A DNA stretch of 15,287 bases from a bacterium HR32 (GTDB lineage Bacteria > Sysuimicrobiota > Sysuimicrobiia > Sysuimicrobiales > Sysuimicrobiaceae). The stretch spans positions 1 through 15,287 of the forward strand of contig BEII01000005.1 of the NCBI GenBank assembly GCA_002898935.1. The letters are read 5' to 3'. Shown here piece after piece: positions 6,774 through 14,004 of this stretch. The stretch's first letter is position 1. Each line of letters starts with the position of its first letter. Both the position numbers and the translations under genes were made by a program. Below the pieces are notes generated by a model. That model searched no databases. It saw only the letters and a program-made list of their open reading frames with translations, and was not told the origin of the DNA.

Positions 6774-8727
6774 GGGGCGACGGGCGTTCGGCCACGACCT
6801 CCTGGGGCTCGCACAACTCCTCCAGGGCGTCCAGCTGGGCCGACGTACCGATGGCCAGCAGCCGGTCCCCGCGGTGCAGCACCTGCGAAGGGTCCGGGTT
6901 CACCACCTCCCGGCCGGACTGCGTCACGCTCACCACGATGGCGCCCGTGCGTTCCGACAGCCGCGCCTCCTCGAACGACCGGCCCACCACCTCCGGTCCG
7001 TCCACCCGCACCTCCCGCGCCTCCCACCGTTCGGTCCACGCCTCCTCCGCGGTGCCCTCCGGCCACTGCCCGCGCGCCCTCTGAAGGTACGCCCGCACGG
7101 CAGCGCCCTCCACGCCCAGCTGGGCCAGGGCGTGCCGGACCAGGGTGAAGGCCGCCTCCAGCTCGGGCTGCACGAGCTCCACCGCGCCGGCCTCCCGCAG
7201 GGCGGCGCGGTGCGCGTCGTGGTGCACACGGACCAGCACCGGAAGATCCTGCCGCAGCCGGCGCAGGCTGCGCACCGCCCGGACCGCCGCGGCAAAGTCC
7301 GGTACGGTCACCACCGCCAGCCGTGCGCGCTCCGCACCTGCCCGCCGCAGGACGGCGGGGTCGCCGGCGTCGCCGAGGCCCGCCGCCCGTCCGCGGCGGC
7401 GGGCCTCCTGCACCGCATCCGGGTCGCTGTCCACCACGGTGTACGGCACGCCGAAGGCGTCAAACGCCTCCGCCACCCGGCGGCCCACGCGGCCGAAACC
7501 GCACAGGAGGACCGCACCCTCGGGCGCGCTGGCGGGTGTCTCCGGTGCGGCGAGCCCCAGGCGGCGCTCAAGCCAGCCGGGCATCCGGCGGAACAGCACC
7601 GCGTTGAGGAGGATGGACACGAGGGAAGCGGCGAGCACGCCCTCGTAGGCCCTCTGGTCCACAAGCCCGTGTGCGCGGCCGACCCCGGCCAGGATGTAGG
7701 AGAACTCGCCGATCTGTGTGAGGGCGAGCCCTGCGAGGGCCGCGGTGCGGGCGTCGTAGCGGAAGGCTCGGACGAGGCCGTACCACACGCAGAACTTCCC
7801 CAGGACCACCAGGGTGAGGATGCCCACCACGGTTCCGGGCTCCGTCAGCAGGGTCTGGGGCCGCACGAGGGTGCCCACGGACACGAAGAACGTAGCCACG
7901 AACACGTCCCGCACGGGGAGAACCCGGTTCAGGGCCTCGTGGGCGAACTCCGACTCGCTGATCACGAGTCCGGCCAGGAACGCTCCCAGGGCCAGCGAGA
8001 GCCCCATGCCCGCCGTGAGCGCCGCGGTGCTGATGGCGATCCCCAGGGCTACCAGCAGGAACAGCTCCACGTTCCGGGTGCGCGCCACCCGCGCCAGCAG
8101 GCCGGGCACCACGCGGCGTGCCACCCACAGGAGCGGAACGAGCAGAACTGCAGCCTGTACCAGGGCGCGGCCGAAGGCCGCGAGCCGCTGCTCGCTGCCG
8201 GGCGCCAGGGCCGGCAGGAGGACCGTGAGCGCCACCACCGCCAGGTCCTCGGCCAGGGTGATGGCCACCACCACGCGGCCGTGGGGGGACTGGAGCTCTC
8301 CCCGCTCCTGCAGAAACCGCACCAGCACCATGGTGCTGGCCACGCTCACGGACGCCCCGACCACCAGGGACTGCACCAGCGGCCAGCCCAAAAGCGACCC
8401 CACGCCCACAGACAGCAAACTCAGGGCCGCGATGCCCACCGGCGCCCCCACCACGGCCACACGGCCGGTGCGCAGGAGCTCCCGCACGGAGAAGTCCAAG
8501 CCTGCGGAGAACATCAGCAGCACCACCCCGATGTCCGCGAACAGCTGGAAGGCTTCGGGGTCCGCCAGGGTGGGGCCCGGGGTGAACGGCCCGATGGCGA
8601 TGCCGCCCAGGATGTAACCCACCACCAGCGGCTGGCGCAAAAGCTGTGCCAGCAGCCCGCCCGCCAGCGCGGCGGCCACCAGTAGCCCCAGGTCCACGAA
8701 CAGCCGTGTGCTGTCGTGCGCTTCCAC
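6760..8727 (-). CDS. CPA2-family monovalent cation/proton antiporter with RCK (TrkA) domains
   Basis: Membrane antiporter of the Kef/YbaL/CPA2 type, exchanging K+ or Na+ for protons. It has 655 residues from the chosen start. Residues 1 to about 390 are hydrophobic with about 12 predicted membrane segments, including LVVGYILGGIAIGPF, ITLAEDLAVVALTVLL and LALGAFLAGLVISESEF, then FFVSVGTLV, all typical of the family. A Rossmann-type RCK_N domain follows (LLCGFGRVGRRVAEAF near 405-420, with an acidic VVDSDPD after strand two). It should bind NAD(H) or another nucleotide. An RCK_C (TrkA-C) domain with GREVVNPDPSQVLHRGDRLL closes the protein. GTG at 8727 is the only sensible start in the gap. Its GGAG is only two bases away, and a weak -10-like CACAAT (8739-8734) would even allow a leaderless message. 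It is divergent from the Mrp operon. Ion specificity cannot be told. Confidence 0.9.
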   Translation of the reverse strand: MEAHDSTRLFVDLGLLVAAALAGGLLAQLLRQPLVVGYILGGIAIGPFTPGPTLADPEAFQLFADIGVVLLMFSAGLDFSVRELLRTGRVAVVGAPVGIAALSLLSVGVGSLLGWPLVQSLVVGASVSVASTMVLVRFLQERGELQSPHGRVVVAITLAEDLAVVALTVLLPALAPGSEQRLAAFGRALVQAAVLLVPLLWVARRVVPGLLARVARTRNVELFLLVALGIAISTAALTAGMGLSLALGAFLAGLVISESEFAHEALNRVLPVRDVFVATFFVSVGTLVRPQTLLTEPGTVVGILTLVVLGKFCVWYGLVRAFRYDARTAALAGLALTQIGEFSYILAGVGRAHGLVDQRAYEGVLAASLVSILLNAVLFRRMPGWLERRLGLAAPETPASAPEGAVLLCGFGRVGRRVAEAFDAFGVPYTVVDSDPDAVQEARRRGRAAGLGDAGDPAVLRRAGAERARLAVVTVPDFAAAVRAVRSLRRLRQDLPVLVRVHHDAHRAALREAGAVELVQPELEAAFTLVRHALAQLGVEGAAVRAYLQRARGQWPEGTAEEAWTERWEAREVRVDGPEVVGRSFEEARLSERTGAIVVSVTQSGREVVNPDPSQVLHRGDRLLAIGTSAQLDALEELCEPQEVVAERPSPRDAG

Positions 8728-8806
8728 AGCTCCATTGTGCGGGTTTGACGCGTGAGCCGGAACCCGGGTAGGCTGGGCTCGAACTCGTCGCCTGTCTTCC
8801 TGTGCC
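8728..8806. promoter_or_regulatory. Divergent intergenic region between the CPA2 antiporter and the Mrp operon
   Basis: This 79-bp region must carry the start signals of both operons. On the plus strand, TTGACG (8745-8750) and TAGGCT (8769-8774) are spaced by 18 bases and form a plausible sigma-70-type promoter for mrpA, with transcription starting near 8781. No Shine-Dalgarno sequence is visible before the mrpA ATG. On the minus strand only a weak CACAAT (8739-8734) is seen, with a poor -35 match. Any shared regulator would have to bind here, but no clear operator palindrome was recognised. Confidence 0.55.
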
Positions 8807-10981
8807 ATGGAGACGATCCTGTTGGGGATCCCGTGGATCCCCGTGCTGGCAACGCTCCTTGCTGTGCGTGGACGTGCGCCTGCGGCCGTGGCGGCGTCGA
8901 GCTGCGGCACCGTGGTGGTGGCCCTCCTCGCCCTGTGGGCGGAGGGCCGGACGGTGGCGGCGGAACTCCCCTGGTTCCCCGCCCTCGGCACCGCCTACCG
9001 CTTGCAGGCGGATGGCCTCGGGCTCCTGTTCGCGCTGTTGGTGGCGGGCGTGGGCGTGCTCGTGGCGCTGTACGCGGGCGCGTACCTGGAGCACGAGGCC
9101 CGGCAGCCGGCCTTCTTCGCGTACCTGCTGCTGTTCACTGGGGCCATGCTCGGGCTGGTGCTCGCGGACGACTTGTTGACCCTGTACGTGTTCTGGGAAG
9201 CCACCTCCGTGGCCTCGTTCGCGCTGATCGGGTTTAACGACGACCGTTGGGAAGCCCGGCAGGCGGCGGTGCGGGCGCTCGTGGTGACCGTGGTGGGCGG
9301 GCTCGCCATGCTGGCGGGCTTCGTGCTGCTGGCGCAGGAGGCCGGCACCTTCCGGCTGTCGGAGCTCGGCCCGCTCCGGGACTCCCCGCGCGCTGGCTGG
9401 ATCCTGGCCCTGGTGCTGGCCGGTGCCTTCACCAAGTCCGCTCAGGTGCCCGTGCACTTCTGGCTTCCCGGCGCCATGGTGGCGCCCACCCCGGTGAGCG
9501 CGTACCTGCACTCCGCCACGATGGTGAAGGCGGGCGTGTTCCTGCTGCTGCGCATGCTTCCGGTCCTGGGAGGACTTGAGGCGTGGCGGGCGTGGGTGGT
9601 GCCCACGGGGCTGGTGACCTTCGTGTTCGGAGCCGCGGTGGCGGTCCTGCAGGACGACCTGAAGGCGCTGCTGGCGTACGGGACCGTGAGCGCTTTGGGC
9701 CTCGCCACCGCCCTCGTGGGGGCGGGAACCGAACTCGGGCGCGACGCCGCGGTGCTGTACCTCCTGAACCACGCTGCGTACAAGGGCACTCTGTTCTTGC
9801 TGGCGGGTGCGGTCGAGCACGAGGCGGGGACGCGCCGGATCCGCGAGCTGCGGGGGTTGGGGCGCCGCATGCCCGCCACCGCGGCTCTGGCTGCGGTGGC
9901 CGCCTTCTCCCTGGCTGCGCTCCCGGGGAGTGGAGGGTTCGTGGCCAAGGACGCGGTGGCGAAAGCCCTGGAGCCTTCGCTGGAGCCGTGGCTGTGGCTC
10001 GGCGCCGTGCTGTCCAGCGCGTTCGCCTTCCGGTTCCTGCAGGTCTTCCTCGGTGGACCCGATGGCGTGAAGCGGCACGAGCCCCTGGGGCTGTGGGCGC
10101 CTGCCTTGCCGCTCGCGGCTCTGTGTGTCGTGTTCGGCACGTGGCGGGCGCTGCCGGAGGCTATCCTGGCGCAGCTCGGCGCCGGCCACAACGTTTGGCC
10201 GGAGCTGAGCGCGGCGAAGGCGGTGCCCGCGGTGTCCGCGGCGTTGGCGGGCACAGGGGTGGGCTGGATCGGCACGTCGTTGGTGGTGCGGTGGCCCGCG
10301 CTGCGGTGGAACGGGGAGCGGGTCTTCGACGCCGGCCAGGCGGCGCTCATGCGCTTCGCGGAAAGCCTCACGAGCACCACCCTGACGGGCCGGCTGCGGG
10401 ACTACCTGGTGGTGGTGTTGGGGGTGGCGGTGGTGGGAGCCGGGTGGCCGCTCGTGGGCGCGCGGTGGCCGGAGATCCGGCCCGTGGCCTACGAGGCGGT
10501 GTTCGTCGGCATCGGGGCGTGCGCGGTGCTGGTCACCGTCCTGAGCCGCAGCCTGCTGGGCGCGGTGGTCGCCCTGGGGGCCGTGGGCTACGCCGTGGTG
10601 TTCCTCTTCATGAGCCTGCGGGCTCCAGACGTGGCACTCACACAGGTGCTGGTGGAGACGGTGACGCTGGTGCTGTTCCTGGCGGTCGTGGTCCACCTGC
10701 TGTCCCCGGACGTCCCGGACCGACACCCGTGGGCAGGGGTGGACCTCGTGGCGTCGGTGTGCGTGGGACTCGTGGCCGCCGCGCTCGCGTTCCAGGCCAC
10801 GGCCGGTCCTCCCACCCGTCGCCTCGCGGAGTTCTTCGCGGAGAACGCTGAGCGGGCGGGCGGCGCGAACCTCGTGAACCTGATCCTCGTGGACTTCCGG
10901 GGGCTCGATACGCTCGGCGAGATCACGGTGCTGGGGATCGCGGCCCTCGGGGTACTGGCCCTGGCACGGAGGGCTGTGTGA
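8807..10981 (+). CDS. mrpA: Mrp-type Na+/H+ antiporter subunit A (MnhA/PhaA)
   Basis: Largest subunit of the multisubunit Mrp cation/proton antiporter, related to complex I NuoL. The 724-residue polytopic membrane protein carries the proton-channel features of the family: the conserved Glu131 in LTLYVFWEATSVASF, Lys210 in AGAFTKSAQVPVHFWLP, and HSATMVKAG. A long C-terminal extension (about 560-724) includes the MbhD/MbhE-like segments FMSLRAPDVALTQVLVE and LVNLILVDFRGLDTLGE, which separate MrpA from MrpD and NuoL. It is somewhat shorter than the roughly 770-800 residues of Bacillus MrpA. ATG at 8807 has no recognisable Shine-Dalgarno sequence, unlike most downstream genes. It is the first gene of the operon and overlaps mrpB by GTGA. 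Confidence 0.95.
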   Translation: METILLGIPWIPVLATLLAVRGRAPAAVAASSCGTVVVALLALWAEGRTVAAELPWFPALGTAYRLQADGLGLLFALLVAGVGVLVALYAGAYLEHEARQPAFFAYLLLFTGAMLGLVLADDLLTLYVFWEATSVASFALIGFNDDRWEARQAAVRALVVTVVGGLAMLAGFVLLAQEAGTFRLSELGPLRDSPRAGWILALVLAGAFTKSAQVPVHFWLPGAMVAPTPVSAYLHSATMVKAGVFLLLRMLPVLGGLEAWRAWVVPTGLVTFVFGAAVAVLQDDLKALLAYGTVSALGLATALVGAGTELGRDAAVLYLLNHAAYKGTLFLLAGAVEHEAGTRRIRELRGLGRRMPATAALAAVAAFSLAALPGSGGFVAKDAVAKALEPSLEPWLWLGAVLSSAFAFRFLQVFLGGPDGVKRHEPLGLWAPALPLAALCVVFGTWRALPEAILAQLGAGHNVWPELSAAKAVPAVSAALAGTGVGWIGTSLVVRWPALRWNGERVFDAGQAALMRFAESLTSTTLTGRLRDYLVVVLGVAVVGAGWPLVGARWPEIRPVAYEAVFVGIGACAVLVTVLSRSLLGAVVALGAVGYAVVFLFMSLRAPDVALTQVLVETVTLVLFLAVVVHLLSPDVPDRHPWAGVDLVASVCVGLVAAALAFQATAGPPTRRLAEFFAENAERAGGANLVNLILVDFRGLDTLGEITVLGIAALGVLALARRAV

Positions 10982-11370
10982 GCACCCTGGTCCTCCGAAC
11001 CGTGGCACGGGTCGTGGTGCCCTTGGGGGTCCTGTACGGCCTGCGGCTGCTCTTCGTCGGCCACGACGCCCCAGGCGGCGGGTTCGTGGGCGGGCTCGTC
11101 ACGGCGCTCGCCGTTCTTGCCCGGTGGCTCGCCTTCGGGCCCCCACCGCCCCGGCGCTGGGAACGGGGCGTCACCTTGGGCGTGGGCGTGGCCGCGGCCA
11201 CGGGGCTCGCGGCGCTGCTGGTGGGCCGGCCTCCCCTCACGCACGCCGTCACACACCTGGGGCCGGTGAAGGTGGCCACTTCGCTGGTTTTCGACGTGGG
11301 GGTGTACGTGCTGGTGGTGTCAGCCACCCTGGCTGCGGTGCGGACCCTGTGGGAGGCGACCTCCCCGTGA
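10978..11370 (+). CDS. mrpB: Mrp-type Na+/H+ antiporter subunit B (MnhB)
   Basis: Small membrane subunit of the Mrp complex, 130 residues. The family signature GHDAPGGGFVGGLVTA (residues about 28-43) is clear, embedded in about four hydrophobic segments. The C-terminal VFDVGVYVLVVSATLAAVRTL also matches the MnhB domain. The GTG start at 10978 shares GTGA with the end of mrpA, so translation is likely coupled. In many bacteria this domain is a stand-alone gene as here. It is required for complex assembly, and its precise role in transport is less well defined. Confidence 0.93.
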   Translation: MSTLVLRTVARVVVPLGVLYGLRLLFVGHDAPGGGFVGGLVTALAVLARWLAFGPPPPRRWERGVTLGVGVAAATGLAALLVGRPPLTHAVTHLGPVKVATSLVFDVGVYVLVVSATLAAVRTLWEATSP

Positions 11371-11672
11371 ACCTGCTGCTCGCCCTTCTCGTAGGTCTTC
11401 TGTTCGGAGCGGGCACCTGGCTGCTGTTGTGCCAGCGCATGTTGAGGCAGGTCGTCGGCCTGGCCCTGCTGTCCCACGGCGCGAACCTGTTCGTGCTGCT
11501 CTCGGGCGGCCTGGGTGCCCGGCACGCGCCGCTCGTGGGGAACCCGTCCCCGCAGAGCGACCCGCTCCCGCAGGCCCTCATCCTCACCGCCATCGTCATC
11601 GGGTTCGGGGTGATGGCGTTCCTGCTGGCCCTGGGCTACCGAATGCACGCGCTGGAGGAGGACCAGGGGTGA
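11367..11672 (+). CDS. mrpC: Mrp-type Na+/H+ antiporter subunit C (MnhC, NuoK-like)
   Basis: A 101-residue membrane protein with three hydrophobic segments, homologous to NuoK of complex I. Diagnostic stretches are LRQVVGLALLSHGANLFVLL and DPLPQALILTAIVIGFGVMA, both near-universal in MnhC. GTG at 11367 overlaps the mrpB stop (GTGA); GGAGG lies about ten bases upstream. A longer open frame begins at 11124 inside mrpB but has no supporting homology there. The charged tail (HALEEDQG) ends at the mrpD start. Confidence 0.94.
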   Translation: MNLLLALLVGLLFGAGTWLLLCQRMLRQVVGLALLSHGANLFVLLSGGLGARHAPLVGNPSPQSDPLPQALILTAIVIGFGVMAFLLALGYRMHALEEDQG

Positions 11673-13123
11673 GCCTGGCCTTCGCCCCTGTGGCGATCCC
11701 CCTCGTGGCAGGGCTGCTCTGCGCGGTGGTACCGGGCCGCAGGCTCCGCTGGGGGTTCAGCGTGGCGGGCATGGGGGCGTCCGTGGCGGCCAGCGCGGGA
11801 CTGGTGGCGTGGGTGCACCGCCACGGGGTTGCGGTGGTGCACTTCGGCGGATGGCCTGCACCCTACGGCATCGTGTTCGCCGCAGACCTGCTGGGTGCCC
11901 TCATGGCCGCCATCGGCAGCTGGGTGGCCCTGTGCACCCTGCTGGCGTTCCTCGCGGACCCACACCCGCGCCTCGACCCCTTCTTCCACGCGGGCTGGCA
12001 CCTCATGCTGGCCGGCATGAACGGCGCATTCCTCACGGGGGACCTGTTCAACCTGTACGTGTTCTTCGAGGTCTTGCTGGTCGCCTCGTACTTCCTGCTG
12101 ACGTTGGGGAGCACCCGGCGAGAGGCACGGGAGGCCTTCGGCTACGTGGCGGTGAACCTGGTGGCCTCCACCCTGTTCCTGGTAGCGGTGGCTCTGCTGT
12201 ACGCGGCGGTGGGGAGTGTGAACCTGGCGGACCTGTCGCGCCGGCTGGGGGAGGCACCCCGAGAGTTGGTGCGGCCCGCGGTCTTCTTGCTGGCCGTGGC
12301 CTTCGGGGTCAAGGCCGCGGTCTTCCCCCTCTACCTGTGGCTGCCGCAGGCGTACGCGCTGCCCCGCGGCCCGGTGGCTGCCTACTTCGGGGGCATGCTG
12401 ACCAAGGTGGGCGTGTACGCCCTCTACCGCCTGTTCACCACCGTGCAGCCCACCCGCGGTCCGGAACCGTGGCTGGTGGCCGTGGCGGTGCTGACCATGG
12501 TGTTCGGGGTCCTGGGAGCGCTCGCACAGGAGGACGTGCGCAGGATCCTGTCGCTGCACATCGTGAGCCAGGTGGGCTACATGGTGTTCGGGCTGGCCCT
12601 CGGAACCTCAGAGGCGTGGGCGGGCGGACTCTTTTACGTGCTCCACCACATCGGCGTCAAGACCGCCCTGCTGCTGGTGAGCGCTGCGGTGGAGTCGGCG
12701 TACGGGAGCGGCACGTTGCGGGCGCTAGCGGGGCTGGGGCACGCGCACCCGTGGCTGGGGGTGTGCTTCGCGGTGCCCGCCCTGTCCCTGGCGGGGATCC
12801 CGCCCTTCAGCGGCTTCTGGGCCAAGGTGTTCCTCGTACGGGCGGGACTCGAAGTGGGTGAGGCGGGACCGGTGGCCGCGAGCCTGCTGGTGAGCCTGCT
12901 CACGTTACTTTCCATGGCCAAGATCTTCACCGGTGCCTTCTGGGGTACGGCACCGGAGCGGGCCGAGATCCCCCGGCTGCACTACGCGGCGGCGGCGGGC
13001 GTGGCCCTCCTCACGGTGACCTGGGGACTCGGGGGTAGTGTGCTGTTCGACCTGACCGCCGCGGCGGCTCGGTCCTTGGCAGACCCGGGGTCGTACGCGG
13101 ACGCGGTGCTGGGAGGCCGATAG
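11669..13123 (+). CDS. mrpD: Mrp-type Na+/H+ antiporter subunit D (MnhD, NuoN/NuoM-like)
   Basis: Polytopic antiporter-like subunit of 484 residues, about 14 membrane segments, homologous to complex I NuoM/NuoN. The conserved acidic residue is Glu134 in LTGDLFNLYVFFEVLLVASY. The channel lysines are Lys215 in FGVKAAVFPLYLWLP, a Lys in GGMLTKVGVYAL, and Lys in HHIGVKTALLL; HIVSQVGYM and LSLAGIPPFSGFWAK are further hallmarks. These residues are implicated in proton and cation transfer in studied Mrp complexes. GTG at 11669 overlaps the mrpC stop as GTGA and follows GGAGGAGG. The stop TAG shares one base with the mrpE start. Confidence 0.95.
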   Translation: MSLAFAPVAIPLVAGLLCAVVPGRRLRWGFSVAGMGASVAASAGLVAWVHRHGVAVVHFGGWPAPYGIVFAADLLGALMAAIGSWVALCTLLAFLADPHPRLDPFFHAGWHLMLAGMNGAFLTGDLFNLYVFFEVLLVASYFLLTLGSTRREAREAFGYVAVNLVASTLFLVAVALLYAAVGSVNLADLSRRLGEAPRELVRPAVFLLAVAFGVKAAVFPLYLWLPQAYALPRGPVAAYFGGMLTKVGVYALYRLFTTVQPTRGPEPWLVAVAVLTMVFGVLGALAQEDVRRILSLHIVSQVGYMVFGLALGTSEAWAGGLFYVLHHIGVKTALLLVSAAVESAYGSGTLRALAGLGHAHPWLGVCFAVPALSLAGIPPFSGFWAKVFLVRAGLEVGEAGPVAASLLVSLLTLLSMAKIFTGAFWGTAPERAEIPRLHYAAAAGVALLTVTWGLGGSVLFDLTAAAARSLADPGSYADAVLGGR

Positions 13124-13449
13124 TGCGGCGCGTGTGGGCTGTGGGGCGGCTGCTGGCGGTAGGGGCGTGGGAAGTTGCCCGCTCCAACCTGCGCCTGGCG
13201 GGCTGGGTGCTGGACCCCCTGCGGGGGAACCGGCCGGGATTCGTACAGGTGCCGTTGCGGGTCCGGGGGGACGTGGCCATCACGGTACTCAGCAACTGGA
13301 TCACCCTGACCCCGGGGACCATCGCGGTGGACGTGGCTCCGGACCGAAGCCACCTGCTCGTTCACGTCTTCGACCTGCAGGACGAGGCCGCGGCGGTAGC
13401 GGAGATCCGGCAACGCTTGGAGGCCGCGGTGGCGGAGGTGTTCGAGTGA
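13123..13449 (+). CDS. mrpE: Mrp-type Na+/H+ antiporter subunit E (MnhE), short form
   Basis: Subunit E of the Mrp complex. The recognisable core is AWEVARSNLRLAGWVLDP, FVQVPLRV, and the strongly conserved LSNWITLTPGTIAVDV, followed by LLVHVFDL and an acidic helical C-terminus. Only 108 residues are encoded, compared with about 160 in Bacillus. The missing part is the N-terminal pair of membrane segments that usually precedes the core. The GTG start at 13123 overlaps the mrpD TAG by one base. An earlier start would lie deep inside mrpD and no homologous sequence is visible in that frame. The short form is therefore probably genuine. Its stop overlaps mrpF as GTGA. Confidence 0.88.
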   Translation: MRRVWAVGRLLAVGAWEVARSNLRLAGWVLDPLRGNRPGFVQVPLRVRGDVAITVLSNWITLTPGTIAVDVAPDRSHLLVHVFDLQDEAAAVAEIRQRLEAAVAEVFE

Positions 13450-13712
13450 CGCTGGCGGTGGGGACCGCGCTGGTGTTGCTGGCCGTGGCGGGTGCGCTGT
13501 GCGCGGTGCGTCTGGCCCTCGGGCCAGCCTTCGCCGACCGGGTGGTGGCCGCGGACGCTCTGGCCATGGTTCTGCTCAACGTGGTACTGGTTCTCGGTGT
13601 GGCGTGGGAGACCCGCGACGCCCTGGACGTCGCGGTGGTGCTGGCGGCCCTGGCCTTCGTCGGCACCGTCGCCGCGGCGCGGTTCCTGTCCCGGGGAGGT
13701 CCCCTTGCGTGA
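13446..13712 (+). CDS. mrpF: Mrp-type Na+/H+ antiporter subunit F (MnhF)
   Basis: An 88-residue membrane protein with three hydrophobic segments. The family hallmark RLALGPAFADRVVAADALAM is present near residues 20-39, followed by a conserved acidic segment WETRDALDVAVVLAALAFVG. In Bacillus the homologous MrpF is also linked to cholate and Na+ efflux. GTG at 13446 overlaps the mrpE stop by GTGA. The stop codon lies a few bases inside the mrpG coding region. Confidence 0.92.
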   Translation: MTLAVGTALVLLAVAGALCAVRLALGPAFADRVVAADALAMVLLNVVLVLGVAWETRDALDVAVVLAALAFVGTVAAARFLSRGGPLA

Positions 13713-14004
13713 GCTCGCTGCCTTCTTCCTCTTGTTTGGGGCGGCCTTCTCCGCTCTCGGGGCCCTGGGCCTGCTGCGGGCCCGGGACACGCTGAGCCGG
13801 CTGCACCTGGTGGGCCTGCTGAGCACCTTCGGTGCCGGCGGGGCGTTGGTGGGCTCGTTCCTGTACCACGGGGGTGGGTGGCAGGAGCCCGTCGTGGCCC
13901 TGTTCCTCGTTCTCAGCACACCCGCGGGCTCCCACGCCCTGGCCCGGGCGTTGGCAAAGAGATCCGGGAAGCTTCCCGAATGGTCTTCCTCCGAGGACTG
14001 CTGA
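13705..14004 (+). CDS. mrpG: Mrp-type Na+/H+ antiporter subunit G (MnhG/PhaG)
   Basis: A 99-residue membrane protein with three hydrophobic segments, the last subunit of the Mrp complex. LGLLRARDTLSRLHLVGLL corresponds to the conserved MnhG segment after the first membrane helix, and PVVALFLVLSTPAGSHALAR is the typical third segment. The start is a TTG at 13705, chosen because GGGGAGG ends five bases before it and the alignment begins there. This places an eight-base overlap with mrpF. Its 3' end overlaps the following DUF502 gene by 25 bases. The C-terminal tail (KRSGKLPEWSSSEDC) is hydrophilic. Confidence 0.92.
   Translation: MRELAAFFLLFGAAFSALGALGLLRARDTLSRLHLVGLLSTFGAGGALVGSFLYHGGGWQEPVVALFLVLSTPAGSHALARALAKRSGKLPEWSSSEDC

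Noticed and set aside
5920..8685. A 921-codon open frame on the plus strand across aroF, the T-box and the antiporter gene
   Set aside because: It runs antisense to two well-supported genes and a structured leader, has low-complexity His/Arg/Gln-rich composition, and shows no recognisable domain. It is a high-GC shadow frame.
8728..8991. Longer antiporter start reaching to 8991
   Set aside because: The extra residues are hydrophilic, do not resemble a CPA2 N-terminus, and would overlap the mrpA start. The first membrane segment follows directly after the GTG at 8727.
7568..11008. A 1146-codon open frame on the minus strand across the antiporter gene and mrpA
   Set aside because: Its composition is Arg/His/Gln/Pro-rich, typical of an antisense frame of GC-rich genes, and mrpA on the opposite strand has clear family motifs.
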